From: Odiellus spinosus
Taxonomy: Eukaryota; Arthropoda; Arachnida; Opiliones; Phalangiidae
DNA: 64,000 nucleotides
Assembly (NCBI GenBank): GCA_963920705.1
Contig: CAWUCO010000199.1
Span: 1 to 64,000, forward strand
Direction: 5' to 3'
In this document: positions 13,593-24,828 of the stretch, piece by piece
Numbering within the stretch: position 1 is the stretch's first letter
Layout of the letters: every line of letters begins with the position of its first letter
The notes under the pieces: model-generated
Told to the model about the DNA's origin: nothing
What the model saw: only the letters and a program-made list of their open reading frames with translations
Databases searched by the model: none
Translations under genes and position numbers: made by a program

Positions 13593-14127
13593 AATTATAC
13601 AAAAACGTAGTTTTGCCTCGCAATTCAAAAAAAGTGCATTTATACCCAACGAAGGTCGACCAAAGCCGTAAAGGTACGGAAATTAAAGTTTAAACCGTGA
13701 AGAGTCAGAAATTAAAAATTAACGGGTAAAGAAATAAGAAAGCCACAGTTTAAGAAATGAGGATGTTATACTTTTAGATATTAATATGAATAAAAATTAT
13801 AAAAAAGACGTATAAATTCGGCCTTTGGAAAGTTTTAATAGTAGATTCCCCCTAAAAAGTAACTTTTTACATATGTAGCTGTGGCGTAAAAAATAACCGG
13901 TCCTATGGTGGATTCTACTATAGGGTAGATATTTTTTTTTTCATCTCTAGGTGTCATCCCACTTAGTGAGGGAGTTACAGTATTAGGGGTTCCTTGACGC
14001 CAGGCTTTCTTTCCCCCTTGGCTCTTTGAATTTTTAATTTCGGTACATTTATGGCTTTGGTCGAACATCGTTGGGTATGAATGCACTATTTTTGAATTGC
14101 GAAGCAAAGCTACATTTTTGTATAATT
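13593..14127. mobile_element. MITE B foldback, copy 2
   Basis: Termini AATTATACAAAAACG and its complement, then GTAGTTTTGCCTCGCAATT. The arms match copy 1. The loop differs and is shorter. Flanking sequence beyond the left end (AGAGCAAACAGAAATT) is found in inverted orientation beside copy 1. Confidence 0.85.
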
Positions 14128-14177
14128 AGAAACTTGATTGCAAATGAAGATATGGATTTTCTCACTCCATATCATAT

Positions 14178-14465
14178 CAAAAGTCTACGACTTTTTTCCA
14201 TAAAAGTAAACAACGCCCCGTAGCTTAATACTATCAGCAAAGGTCACGGTAATTGTACTAAATGATTCTGCAAGATTCAAGACATTCTATCGGGATGAAG
14301 TCCCCACGTGTAAATAGTGAACGGAAGAAGCGACACTCTGCGGAGAAATTCCGACAAGTTGGGGGAAGACAATATAGGGAAGCGCGGCCCGCCTAAAGTC
14401 CAACACTCTCTCCCGATTCAAAATATCGAGTTGAAGAGTCCAAATCAAAAGTAATTGACTTTTGC
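14178..14465. mobile_element. MITE C, copy 1
   Basis: Starts CAAAAGTCTACGACTTTTTT and ends with a related complement (ATTGACTTTTG). The internal sequence (AGCTTAATACTATCAGC, TTGGGGGAAGAC, TCAAAATATCGAG) is shared with copies at 16,963, 52,593 and 62,913. Confidence 0.8.
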
Positions 14466-14640
14466 AGATATAAGAGAATTATTAGTGTAGAAAGAGACCG
14501 GCCTTCCTGGCTCTGCCCGTAGAAAAGTACCCTTTCTTAAAGATACGTTATATAATCAACCAATAAAAATTCATTAGAACAAAGTAATCTTAGTACCTCG
14601 GAAATATCTCGAGCTTGAAGGCTCAATGTGCTAAAACTGG
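14466..14640. other. Unassigned AT-rich spacer
   Basis: Nothing recognisable is seen. Confidence 0.4.
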
Positions 14641-14654
14641 AAAAGATTTAGACG

Positions 14655-15180
14655 GCATAATTCGACGAGATTTTAATTTCATCCATTCAATATTAATTAT
14701 ATATATTTATCATCAATTTAAATTTTACAAATATTCATTTCGTAGAGTGCTTCGGTCATCATTCAAACGTTTTAATTTTCTTCAATCAATCATCTCTTCT
14801 GTCGGGTCAATGATGACCAACCCATGACCAAACAATCATTAAAAAATAGTTTAATAAACATAATATTTCATTCTGCTTAAAGCGAAGGTGCGACCGAATT
14901 TTCATGAACTCCAAATGGAAATTGTGTTTTTTTTTCGGCTTGATCGTTAAAAAACAATTCAAAATATATAAATACATATCAAATAGAACAAAATTACAGC
15001 ATTACTAAAACATATTTTACAATCGTCCATTTTCGTAATCAAAATTCCCCGCAATCTACGTCATCATTATGGTCGCGTGATTTCGTTATTCTTAGAGCCT
15101 ACAGTTGATTCTCGCGCGTAGTTCTGACACCAGCGATAAGGTCGCTTTCGCGCGGTCTTTTTCGTAAAAGTACTTAATCT
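14655..15180 (+). repeat. Dispersed repeat D, copy 1
   Basis: Words AATATTCATTTCGTAGAGTG, AAAATTCCCCGCAATCTAC and GGTCGCTTTCGCGCGGTC recur at 26,440-26,790 and 62,360-62,500. A diverged noncoding repeat with no ORF. Confidence 0.7.
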
Positions 15181-15242
15181 AATCTCTCGTATGAAAATTT
15201 ATATATTTTAAATATGGCTTTTTAGTCTCACTTTAAAAGAAA

Positions 15243-15385
15243 AATTTGAACTTTATGACAATGTTGACATCAACTTTAGTTTGAAGTAAAATATTATGAA
15301 AATATTTGCTCGAATATAAATGAGATTTTCATCACAATCTTGATGGCGTGAAACTTTGGGATACATCAGAAGGATATTATATGAG
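15243..15385 (+). repeat. Dispersed repeat F, left part, copy 1
   Basis: Nearly identical to 52,428-52,571 (TTGAACTTTATGACAATGT ... GGGATACATCAGAAG). In the other copy the sequence runs directly into what is here 16,940 onward, so 15,386-16,940 is an insertion here or a deletion there. Confidence 0.85.
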
Positions 15386-16940
15386 AAGTGTAACGAATAT
15401 TTTCAGTACGATTTAATTTCGTATTTTATAGTTGTAAAAGGAAGGCCTATTTCTCCATGGGGGTTTTCCGCGGAACCCTCGGAATAGAAATGGCTTTCCT
15501 CATCTGGAAATGGTTATCTTACATCTTTGATTTTTGAAGCCCATCCTAAAATCCCTTTTGTAAATAGCCTCTAGAGTTGAAAATAGAGAACCCCGTAACA
15601 ACGCCCAAGAACCCTCGTTTTATTTCTTTTATATTAAAAAAAAAACATGTTACGCCTTGAGCCTGCTTTGAACTTTTCGTAAACTTTTCGTAACCTATCT
15701 AGATGCGGATACGAAGTAATAAATTGTCAAACTGTTCACTTATTAGTGTTGACATTTTTAGTGTATCGCGCGAATCTAAAGCGCCGCTAAATACTTTTAG
15801 GAAAGGAGTGTATGCCGCCAATTATTTTAATGAATGCATGGGAAAATACATGTGCATGCTTTTTGTAGTTTTTATTACCCGATGCCAGGGTAAAGGCCCG
15901 TTTACAAAAGAGCGGCAAGCTTAAGCGTAAGCCGATGCATGGAACAATAACAAGAGGAGGCATAGGTTCCAAAATCTCATTTTTTAACGATGTATGAACC
16001 TATGCCTCCTGTTGTTATTGCTCCATGCATCAGATTACGCTTCAGCTTTCCACTTTTTGTAAATGGGCCTTTAGTCATTCCGACCGGATGACCTTAGAAA
16101 TTGTTAAGAAGTGGTGCGCGAACTTTCTGCCCCCTTCATGTCGTTGGAAGATGTTGCCATCCCGGTCCCTGATTGGCTAAAGAAGAACGGACCGCGGACT
16201 TAAAAATTAAGTTGGTCTTGGCGGGAAGTGAAAGGTTGGTTTTGGCGGGAAGTGAAAAATAGAAAAGGAGGGAAGGAGAAGCTAGATCGGACGCTCGGAA
16301 GATCAGAAGGAGCGGGAGGAGAAAATCTCAATGTTCTCACATCGAATACCGAAGATCAAATCGGTTGAGAATTCTAGCTATGTCCAGTGAGCATCCAAGA
16401 AACGTTTCGCGTTGGTCGGTACGACTATTGGAGACTCTATCAGAATGAGCAGGAGGATTTTCCGTTCTAAAATCATCTAGTCTTCCCCAACACCAACCAT
16501 CACATCTCGACCGCCTACCTGTCACGACAATGGACTCCGTTACGAAGAACTGTGATAAGTACAATAGTAGTTAAGGAGTGTAGATATAGTAGTAATTTAG
16601 TAGCATCGGTCGATTAAGTTTGCATGTAGCATGTATATATTATTTTGGAGGGTATGTTAATAGTAGTGTAATAATTTTGTAGTATAGTTTATAGTTAGTG
16701 GCGCAATTATCGTAGTGTAGGTTTAGTAGTTAAGGTTTATAATTGGTCGATAGAGAACCAATGTATAAGTTGATTTGTAGTAGGAATTGTTGGTATGTCA
16801 GATATTAATTAAAACAGACTCATGGTATGGCAAGTTACATTTCATTATTCCCACTTAATCTTAAGCTAACCATTTCATAGTAGTAGGAATATCAACGCTT
16901 GGCAAGGTTAGGCCGCTGGTAGTAAAAAGCGTTATAGAAG
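15386..16940. other. Segment absent from the second copy of repeat F
   Basis: About 1.55 kb with no convincing gene. It contains a foldback (15,891-16,073), a tandem TTGGTxTTGGCGGGAAGTGAAA word (16,213-16,258) and an AT-rich tail full of TAGTA words. It may be an unidentified element or its remains. Confidence 0.5.
15891..16073. mobile_element. Short foldback MITE
   Basis: Starts AAAGGCCCGTTTACAAAA and ends with its complement. The inner arms GGAGGCATAGGTTC and GAACCTATGCCTCC pair across a loop of about 30 bp. Nearly perfect palindrome of 183 bp. Confidence 0.85.
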
Positions 16941-16962
16941 GTTTTCCGAAGAAACCACTTAT

Positions 16963-17329
16963 CAAAAATCTATCACTTTATTCCATAAAAGTAGCTTAAT
17001 ACCCTACAGTTTTACGTCATAGCACGTCTTTTAAAACTACCCAAAAAGTCATCACCTCTGTCTGGCTCCAGTGATTTAGACTCTTCAGTTCGATATTTTG
17101 AGTCGGGATTGAGAGATACGGAATTAGACTGGCCGCGCTTGCCCTCAACTCGGCGGAATTTCTCCTAAGAGTGTCGCTTCCAATTTCTCTATTTACATGT
17201 GGCGACTGCGGCCGCTAGAGTGTCTCGAATCGTGCAGAATCTGCCGGTACAATTGACCCGGACCAAATACTGATACTATTAGGTACGTGGTGTTGTTTAC
17301 TTTTATGGAATAAAATCATAGACTTTTGG
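16963..17329. mobile_element. MITE C, copy 2
   Basis: Bounded by CAAAAATCTATCACTTTATT and the complement ending GACTTTTGG. It lies inside repeat F; the copy at 52,593 occupies the same position in the second repeat F, so insertion predates duplication of F. Confidence 0.85.
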
Positions 17330-17570
17330 TTTGAATTTAAAGTTTGAAATCGATTTGGATACGCTAGACTGGATGTAGGTTAAATTATCTCAATAATTCC
17401 AATAAACATTTTTCGGTTTATCAATGATAATGAAGGCATCTTCGGGCTGTGGCGTCCCTCTAACTTGGCAGTAAAAATAATTTCATCGCTTTTAAATCAA
17501 CTTATCGAGTGACGTGTTAGTAGAAATCCAGTATTAAATTGGAGAATTTATTTTTAAAGTTCATGAATCA
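17330..17570 (+). repeat. Dispersed repeat F, right part, copy 1
   Basis: Matches 52,880-53,105 almost base for base (TTTGAATTTAAAGTTTGAAA ... AATTGGAGAATTTATTT). Confidence 0.85.
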
Positions 17571-18660
17571 ATATTGATTAATTTAAACGAAGTTTAATCT
17601 CGCTTGAAACTTTTGTAATATATTAATGAGTTGCTTTCATAATTATTATCAAAATTGTACTTTTTCGAAAGTAATTAAGACTCGCTCACGAGATGCGGAA
17701 GTATTAATGTCATATAGGATTAAAATATAGGTTTAAATAATGAAAGGTAGTTTTAAAAGGTCAAATATTCATTGTTACTACGCAATTAGCGAGCTTACAA
17801 TCTTATAATCATTTACCATTATCATCTCCTATTTCATCAGATATCTCATTTTTAGATTAATTTTTAGGAATTTAAAGTGCAATTTGTGAATAAATATAAT
17901 AGTTATATCTGTAGGGATTTATCTATTATGCTTTATCTATTGAAATTATAATGTATCCTAATAACAAGTGTTTTTTATCAATTCCTTATCGTTTAAACAG
18001 GCCTTATCCAAAAGTAAACTAAATTTACAAACAAATAACAAACTAGAAATAAATTTAAATCTTACCCAAAAATTAGACTTAGCTGAATTCATGGAGATCA
18101 ACTGAATTAATTCGCGTTGACGTTTCAGCGACCAATTACATTGGATGAGAAAATTCTCAAATTATTCAATGGTTTTGAACTAAAAAATTAAAATAATTTG
18201 GATAACCCTTCGCGTATGGAATTTCGTTGGCTTCTGATAATAGATAAATATGCATGTTGGTTTTATCCGAAGCTTAATAATCTATAAACAACTTATTCAA
18301 AATACAAACATATTGCTTCTAGATTACTAATAAAATTAAAATTAATTCAAATTCAATTACAATTCAAAGAAATTAAATAAAACAATGAAATTAAACCTTC
18401 TAATAATTATGAAAAATACGAAAGTTAATTGCATTAACTAGAATTAATAAAAAAATATCACGAAAATAATTGCATTAATTTAAATAAATAAAAAATAATT
18501 AAGTTAATTTCATTAAAATAAAGAAATTAACGAATTACTTACCCAAATTACGATCCAAACTTGCAACCTTCAATGTTTGGCGCTGTATATGGGCTGACAA
18601 AATGAAATTAATTTCTATTTGAATACAGCTAGTCGCCTTTTAAACTTCACTAATTTCCTA
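17571..18660. other. AT-rich noncoding region with a relic near 17,950-18,160
   Basis: Mostly low-complexity AT sequence with no gene. About 17,950-18,160 is a diverged copy of 49,905-50,135 (shared ACAAACAAATA(A/T), AACTAGAAATAAATTTAAA, TTCATGGAG, AGCGACCAAT), the stretch between the Helitron end and the BEL pol relic. Confidence 0.6.
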
Positions 18661-18676
18661 AGTCAAAATTAAATTA

Positions 18677-18762
18677 GTACACCCACTACAGTGGGTGTAC
18701 CTTTATATAAACTCAAATTTCATCAGAAACCGTAATTAGGATAAACACGTTTGTGTTTATCC
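18677..18762. repeat. Two hairpins of identical geometry in tandem
   Basis: Stem GTACACCCAC, loop TACA (18,677-18,700), and stem GGATAAACAC, loop GTTT (18,739-18,762). Each is preceded by ATTA and followed by CTTTAT(A/C)TAAACTC(A/G)AATT. The stems differ but pair perfectly, so the structure rather than the sequence is kept. Confidence 0.85.
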
Positions 18763-19400
18763 CTTTATCTAAACTCGAATTTCATCAGAAACCGTAATGT
18801 CTTTTCCAATGGACCCGCGGCGCTTGATAACTGAAATCGTCGTCGTCGTCGTTTCCCTCTTCCCACCGTCCACTGAATTCGAATTAATACAGACAAAGGT
18901 ACTTTTGAAAAAATTTGATAAGACTTCGTTCGGGTACAAGAGTATCTCTAGTTAAACACAGATTAAAATAATGAAATGTTGATTAAGTATATGAAGTAAT
19001 AGAAAGTAAGGTGCCTGAATGGGTTACAATAGGATGAAATCTTAAGCTTAGCCGAGCTTCACTAATTGCTTCAAAATGATAAACAATTTTTTTTTCTTAA
19101 ACAGTAGAGTTATAATGAATATCCATCGAATTCGAGTTAGAGAGACAGATATGTATGGGTGACGAAAAGGGTAAAACATATAACTAGCCGAGCTTTATTA
19201 ATTGGCTTTAAATTGATAAACAAAAAAAGATTTTATTAAACAGTTGATAAGCTTTTTTTAATGGTATTTTTTATCGTTAACGGAAAATTGCATTTATTGG
19301 GTTCTTTTATTAGGGTAGCCCTCTTTAGCCGTCTAATTTTGACTATTATGTCATATAATGAGTATCCCTTTAAATTCACCCTAATTCACCGTCCCTCTTC
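18763..19400 (+). repeat. Dispersed repeat H, copy 1
   Basis: Contains two degenerate units of about 230 bp (GAATTCGAATTAATACAGA start, AAGTATATGAAGTAATAGAA, TAGCCGAGCTT, GATAAACAA) and ends TTCACC-GT. Other copies: 19,628-20,873, 25,019-25,245, and inverted at 57,709-58,165. No coding potential. Confidence 0.85.
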
Positions 19401-19627
19401 AGCGGTCTAATATTGACTAAATGCTTAAAAAATATATTTATCTAGCATATAAAAAGGGAAGCTATTCCTTATCTGTCTTTATAATGACTAATACAGCTGA
19501 TGTAGAGACATTCAAGATGACGGCGAATGAGAATGGTATCTTGACCTTTCCCTTTTTGTGTTTAAGAAAATCACGATTAAAGAACGCATTTTATTTCCTC
19601 CATGTAGAAAGAGCTATTATTGGGGAT

Positions 19628-20873
19628 AAACACTCGAATTTCATCAGAAACTGTAATGTACTTTCCAATGGACCCGCTACTGAAATCGTCGTCGTTTCCC
19701 TCTTCCTACCGTGCACTGAATTCGAATTAATACAGACAAAGGTACTTTTGAAAAAATTTGATTAAGACTTCGTTCGGGTACAAGAGTATCTCTAGTTAAA
19801 CACAGCTTTCAATAATGAAATATTGAAAAAGTATATGAAGTAATAGAAAGTAAGGTGCCTGAATGTGTTACAAAAGGGTGAAAATATAAGCTAAGCTGAG
19901 CTTTATTAATTGCTTCATAATAGTAAACAAAAATTTTATTTCTTAAACAGTAGAATGATAAGGAATAACTATTGAATTCGAGTTAATAGAGAGAAAGTAT
20001 AGTTTATTGAGTACGAGGGCTTCTCTTGGTTAAAGACCGAGGCGAGAGAAAATTTCAGCCCCCTTCTCAACATCCAAGCCGATTGGCCACCCCTGGAGCG
20101 CGTGTACGGTCGCTCTTTTGTTAGGTTCGAAAGATGTTCCCCTATCATCGTAGTGGTGACCACTTTCTTTGATTTTCTTATATTATTTATGCGTTTGTAG
20201 TCAGTACCGCTGTTGGTTCGGATTTTCCAAACTTTTTCTTTTTTTCTATTCTTCTCCGAAAATACACCTGTTTTGCTTATCAGGGGATCAATTATAAAAT
20301 AACCGACTTTCGGAGAAGAATAGAAAACAAAGAGTTCGGAAAATCCGACCCAACAGCGGTACTGCTGCAGGTGTTCGCTGACTACAAACGCATAAATATA
20401 TAAGAAAATCAGTGAAAGTGGTCACCACTACGATGATAGGGGAACCTCCTTCGAACCTTACAAAAAGAGCAACCGTGCACGCGCTCCAGGGGTGGTCAAT
20501 CGGCTTAGATGTTGAGAAGGGGGAAGGAAATTCGCGCACGAGAATAATTTTCTCTCGCCTCGGCCTTTAAACAAAGATTTCAATAATGAAAGATAAATAA
20601 GGTATATGAAGTTATTGAGAGAAACGTGGCTGAATGGGTTACGAAAAGGTCAAAACATAAACCTAGCCGAGCTTTAATAACTGGTTCTAAATCGATAAAC
20701 AAAAATTTAATTTATTAAACATTATATAAGCTTTTTTTAATGGCATTTTTTATCATTAGCTGAAAATTGCATTCACTGGGTTCTTCTACTAGGGTAGCCC
20801 TCTTTAGCCTTCAAATTTTGACTATTTTATTATATCCTGAGTATCCCATTATATTCACCCCTATTCACCGTAA
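19628..20873 (+). repeat. Dispersed repeat H, copy 2, interrupted by a foldback
   Basis: Same order of words as copy 1, with a 533-bp foldback inserted at a TTAA (20,034-20,566). The open frame at 19,421-19,765 runs across the junction into this repeat and is not considered a gene. Confidence 0.85.
20034..20566. mobile_element. Foldback MITE with TTAA target duplication
   Basis: Terminal inverted repeats AG(A/G)CCGAGGCGAGAG continue as arms of about 250 bp around a short loop near 20,260-20,310. TTAA lies immediately outside each end (20,030-20,033 and 20,567-20,570). TTAA duplication with AG ends fits Kolobok or piggyBac-type mobilisation; no transposase is encoded. Confidence 0.8.
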
Positions 20874-20934
20874 TTAAAAAGTTGGCATGATTTTCTTATC
20901 ATTTGATTTTTTAACTTTAATAATATATCTCTTC

Positions 20935-21480
20935 TCGGCCTATATAAACGAGATTTGCAGATTCGGTACTCACTGTACCAATGCGTGGTTTACGTTAGCG
21001 TTTAAAATTGTGGCGAACCCTCTCGTTTATGCAATGGTGACGTCTTCGATTGTCTAGGCAATCGTTTCTCACCTATATTTCGGTGATAAGAGACCTATTT
21101 CTCACTATCTTTTGGGTTGAGTACTCGAATAAACCGAGGCGATTGAATGTAAATCGCATTACCTAGAAATGTGGCCAATTTAATATATTAAGTCACTGTA
21201 AAAACATTTCACAATGAGAGTTCTAGGGATTAAATATCACTTGAGTTGGACTTCATATCCTGCCAAGTGCTCGATTACACATGAAATTTATAGTTTAACG
21301 TTCTCAGTCTCTACTTTATTTTTTAAAATACTTGAGTTTTGCGACTAGGATGTGCTTTAGATCCAATAGCTTCGTCATTACTACTACGTAATAACGTTGC
21401 TATTATGTAGTTGTTTGAAGTCTGTATCTAAAGCACATCTAACTTAAATATAATAAAAAATAAAGATTTAGAATGTTAAA
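20935..21480 (+). repeat. LTR-like or promoter-like repeat, copy 1
   Basis: A TATATAAACG box is followed about 30 bp later by a TCACTGTACCAAT word. Near 21,330 is TACTTGAGTTTTGCGACTAG, and then an imperfect hairpin formed by GATGTGCTTTAGAT and ATCTAAAGCACATC. A diverged relative lies at 60,300-60,790. A solo LTR is possible but no target duplication was identified. Confidence 0.35.
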
Positions 21481-21649
21481 TAGGATATACAAAACGGAAA
21501 TTGATGTCGGCGAGTTAAATAAACGGCCACATACTTCTGGTCTCCAGAATTATGTTCTCTTTTTTCAAAGAATTGTTTCGCTTTCCATGCTCATTTTTTG
21601 TCGATGCGATTCAATATTATAAATTTAATCTCTAGCTCGGTCTAGCCCG

Positions 21650-22130
21650 TAACTCTTGTAATATTTTAGGTAAGGCTAGGTTAGTTAATCCCTCGACCTC
21701 CCCCGTCCATCTGGTAATCTTTAAGGTGAGGTTAGGTTAGTTAATCCCTCTAATTAGCCAATCCCTCCAACTTGTTAATCCTTAGCTCGGGCTATTTGTA
21801 ATATTTTAGGTTAGGTTAGTTTAGTTAATTCTTCGAATTAGTCCATCGTTCCAACTAGTTAATCCCTCGGGTTACCCATTCCATCATGTAATCTTTAAGG
21901 TTAAATTAAACCCTGGAAATAGCCCATCCCTCCAACTAGGTAATCCCTATAACTCGGGCTAACCCGTTCCTCTTGTAGTATTTTAGGTAAGATTAGTTTA
22001 GGTTAGTTAATCAATTGAACTAGCCCATCCCTCTTTTACAACTTAGGTAAGGTTAGGTTAGTTAATCAATTGAACTAGCCCATCCCTCTTTTACAACTTA
22101 GGTAAGGTTAGGTTAGTTAATCTCTGTCTT
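21650..22130 (+). repeat. TTAGG-like minisatellite
   Basis: Degenerate tandem units built from GGTTAGGTTAGTTAATC and CTAGCCCATCCCTC, with two nearly exact 56-bp units at the right end. The word resembles the insect telomeric TTAGG repeat but is much more complex; the same GGTTAGGTTAG word appears at 30,005, 56,185 and 61,870. Confidence 0.85.
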
Positions 22131-22139
22131 TCGAGATTT

Positions 22140-22284
22140 GTACCAGGGTCTCAATTACGAATAGATTGAAGCCTCAATTAAACGCTTTAATTTTTATTCA
22201 GCTTTAGTAAGAATTAAGGTTCAATAAACCTATAAAGCAAAATAGTGAAATGTGGAAAAGGTGTATATTTTTGGTGGAAAAGGA
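22140..22284 (+). repeat. Dispersed repeat beside MITE A, copy 2
   Basis: Partner of 5,738-5,884. Confidence 0.8.
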
Positions 22285-23193
22285 CAGAAATTATACAAAA
22301 AAGAGGTTGCTCCTTACCCTTAAAAAAACTCTTTATCTAACTCGAATCAAACCCGTGAAGCGACACAAATTATTTGTTAGAGAAAGAGCAATTTCATATC
22401 TTTAAAATTATAGTTAGTAGATTTAGTCTACTACTTCAAAGATTTTATTATTATTTTATATTTTCCAAAAAACGGATAAATAGTACAGGCATTCTAAGGT
22501 TGGACCCGGAACAAATTAGAACGGTTACGAAAATTTCCATACTTATAGAATCGAATGCGTTCTTTAACGTGGTGAGGTCTCCCAATCTCGCAGGCGTGGG
22601 GAAAATCCGCCATCTTTTAAAATGGCCGCCAAAATTACTAAAACTATACATAACTTTAGATGTAATTATCGGATTGACTGATAGTTAGGCTCAAAATGTA
22701 GCTTAAGACACTCCGCACAAAATTTGTTTTATGCATGTTTAGCGTTTATCAAACCGTAAGCTCGCAAATATGCATTGAAACTGGTGGAATGGAAAAATTT
22801 AGGGAAATATGAAGTTTCCACGGAAAACCATTTAAGATTTTGTTATAATTTCGCTGTTTCAATAATAGGACACGTTTTTCTAAGTATTGTTGCCTTTAAA
22901 ACGTTTAATGAAGAGAAAATATTCCGCCATTTTGGAAAATGGCGACCAAAATTATAAAAACTTCATAACATAACCAGGTATACTTAAAATGTAGTTTAGT
23001 TATTTAAGTTCATTTGCTACCAGTTTTAACGGTTCAGCTAACCTAATTCCAATAACTTTGGACTTATTTTTAAAAGAAGTGTCGGGAAAAAAAAAACGTT
23101 TCGAGATCAAGCCACGTTAAGCTTAACAGCATTGGGCACGCTATAGTAGCGGTTACAAGGCCACGTTCTTTCATATCCAAAATTCAGTTGGGC

Positions 23194-23988
23194 TTAGCCG
23201 TTCATCTCCACAAGCAGATCGGGTCGCGTTACGTTATTGACTATTACCGATGACAATTTCTCGGGCAACATCAAAACCATCTCTACCGCTTTAATGTATA
23301 GTGGTTGATCAAACGTAACTACACAAGATTTCTGGTCATATCGATGGCATTGGTCGACGGCAAATAAAAGAGAAGTGTAAATTGTTTTCAAGTTCGACGG
23401 ATTTAAGTTAATAAATGGCAGTATGATTATTTTGCTTATAGCGTAATTATTTTCACACTTTGAACTTAATTGCATGTAACCATTCCATTCTGGGCTAGGA
23501 CTTGGCTGCTTCAATATATATCCACACATCCATATGAAGTCAAGTAATTTGGCATTTTCAAGCTCTGTAGGAATAGCGTCTTCCGATAATAAGGTTTTTA
23601 CGATAATTTTGCTGAGACCGGATGTACTAGGCTTTTCATAGGGTATAATATTAACTTTTCCAAATGATCCAATAACGCTAGCTGGAATATCTTCTACTGT
23701 TCGTGACATTTTTAAAGTGGTCTTAACAGCGGAAGAAGGTGTAACACACATTATTCCTCCCATGGAATGGAAGGTTCCTAATCCGTCAAGGGTTCGAATA
23801 TTAACGTCCGCATTGTCAAAAACAAATTGTTTAAACGAACAGTCCAAAATTTGGGACTCATTAGACACCAAAATACTGTTCTCAAATTTCGTTACTTCCG
23901 TGTAGGATGAACAGAAACCTAGATTGGATATTATGTCAATAACGTAACGCGACCCGATCTGCGCGTGGAGATGAACGGCTAAGCCCAA
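23194..23988 (-). CDS. Captured ORF of unknown function in foldback loop
   Basis: Open frame of 264 codons without internal stop. A central motif (DNADVNIRTLDGLGTFHSMG, around residues 58-77) resembles a motif I associate with multicopy uncharacterised invertebrate proteins linked to mobile DNA; I cannot name the family. The first 17 or so and last 17 or so codons lie in the inverted arms, so both ends come from the repeat rather than from the original gene. No signal peptide or membrane segment is seen. It is most likely a fragment of a larger protein trapped between foldback arms. Whether it is expressed is unknown. Confidence 0.5.
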   Translation of the reverse strand: MGLAVHLHAQIGSRYVIDIISNLGFCSSYTEVTKFENSILVSNESQILDCSFKQFVFDNADVNIRTLDGLGTFHSMGGIMCVTPSSAVKTTLKMSRTVEDIPASVIGSFGKVNIIPYEKPSTSGLSKIIVKTLLSEDAIPTELENAKLLDFIWMCGYILKQPSPSPEWNGYMQLSSKCENNYAISKIIILPFINLNPSNLKTIYTSLLFAVDQCHRYDQKSCVVTFDQPLYIKAVEMVLMLPEKLSSVIVNNVTRPDLLVEMNG

Positions 23989-24697
23989 CTGAATTTTGGA
24001 TATGAAAGAACGTGGCCTTGTACTATAGCGTGCCCAATGCTGTTAAGCTTAACGTGGCTTGATCTCGAAACGTTTTTTTTCCCGACACTTCTTTTAAAAA
24101 TAGGTCCAAAGTTATTGGAATTAGTTTAGCTGAACCGTTAAAACTGGTAGAAAATGAACTAAAATAACTATACTACATTTTAAGTATACCTGGTTATGTT
24201 ATGAAGTTTTTATAATTTTGGTCGCCATTTTCCAAAATGGCGGAATATTTTCTCTTCATTAAACGTTTTAAAGGCAAGAATACTTAGAAAAACGCGTCCT
24301 ATTATTGAAACAGCGAAATTATAACAAAATCTTAAATGGTTTTCCGCGGAAACTTCATATTTCCCTAAATTTATCAATTTCACCAGTTTCAATGCATGTT
24401 TGCGAGCTTACGGTTTGATAAACGCTAAACATGCATAGAACAAATTTTGTGCGGAGTGTCTTAAGCTACATTTTGAGCCTAACTATCAGTCAATCCGATA
24501 ATTACATCTAAAGTTATGTATAGTTTTAGTAATTTTGGCGGCCATTTTCCAAGATGGCGGATTTTCCCCACGCCTGCGAGATTGAGAGACCTCACCACGT
24601 TAAAGAGCGCATTCGATTCTATAAGTGTGGAAATTTTCGTAACCGTTCTAATTTGTTCCGGGTTCTCCCTTTTTTTGGGCTAGAATGCCTGTACTAT

Positions 24698-24828
24698 AAA
24701 GACGACCTAGTTAACGTTACTCTCTCATTGATGTTAATTTTAAATTCTATCAGTATCACTAATAAAATTAGCTAAAGATGGAGTTCCTTTAATGTATATA
24801 TATTTATCATTAGTCCTAGGTCGTCTTT
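24698..24828. mobile_element. Small MITE nested in foldback arm, copy 2
   Basis: Inverted ends AAAGACGACCTAG / CTAGGTCGTCTTT. The opposite arm of the foldback shows the empty site (GGATAAATAGTAC), proving an insertion after the arms were formed. Confidence 0.85.

Noticed and set aside
19421-19765. 114-codon open frame
   Set aside because: It runs across the junction into dispersed repeat H and the homologous part of the other repeat copies is not open.
21650-22130. Interstitial telomere array
   Set aside because: Units are much longer than 5 bp and degenerate; only part of each resembles TTAGG.
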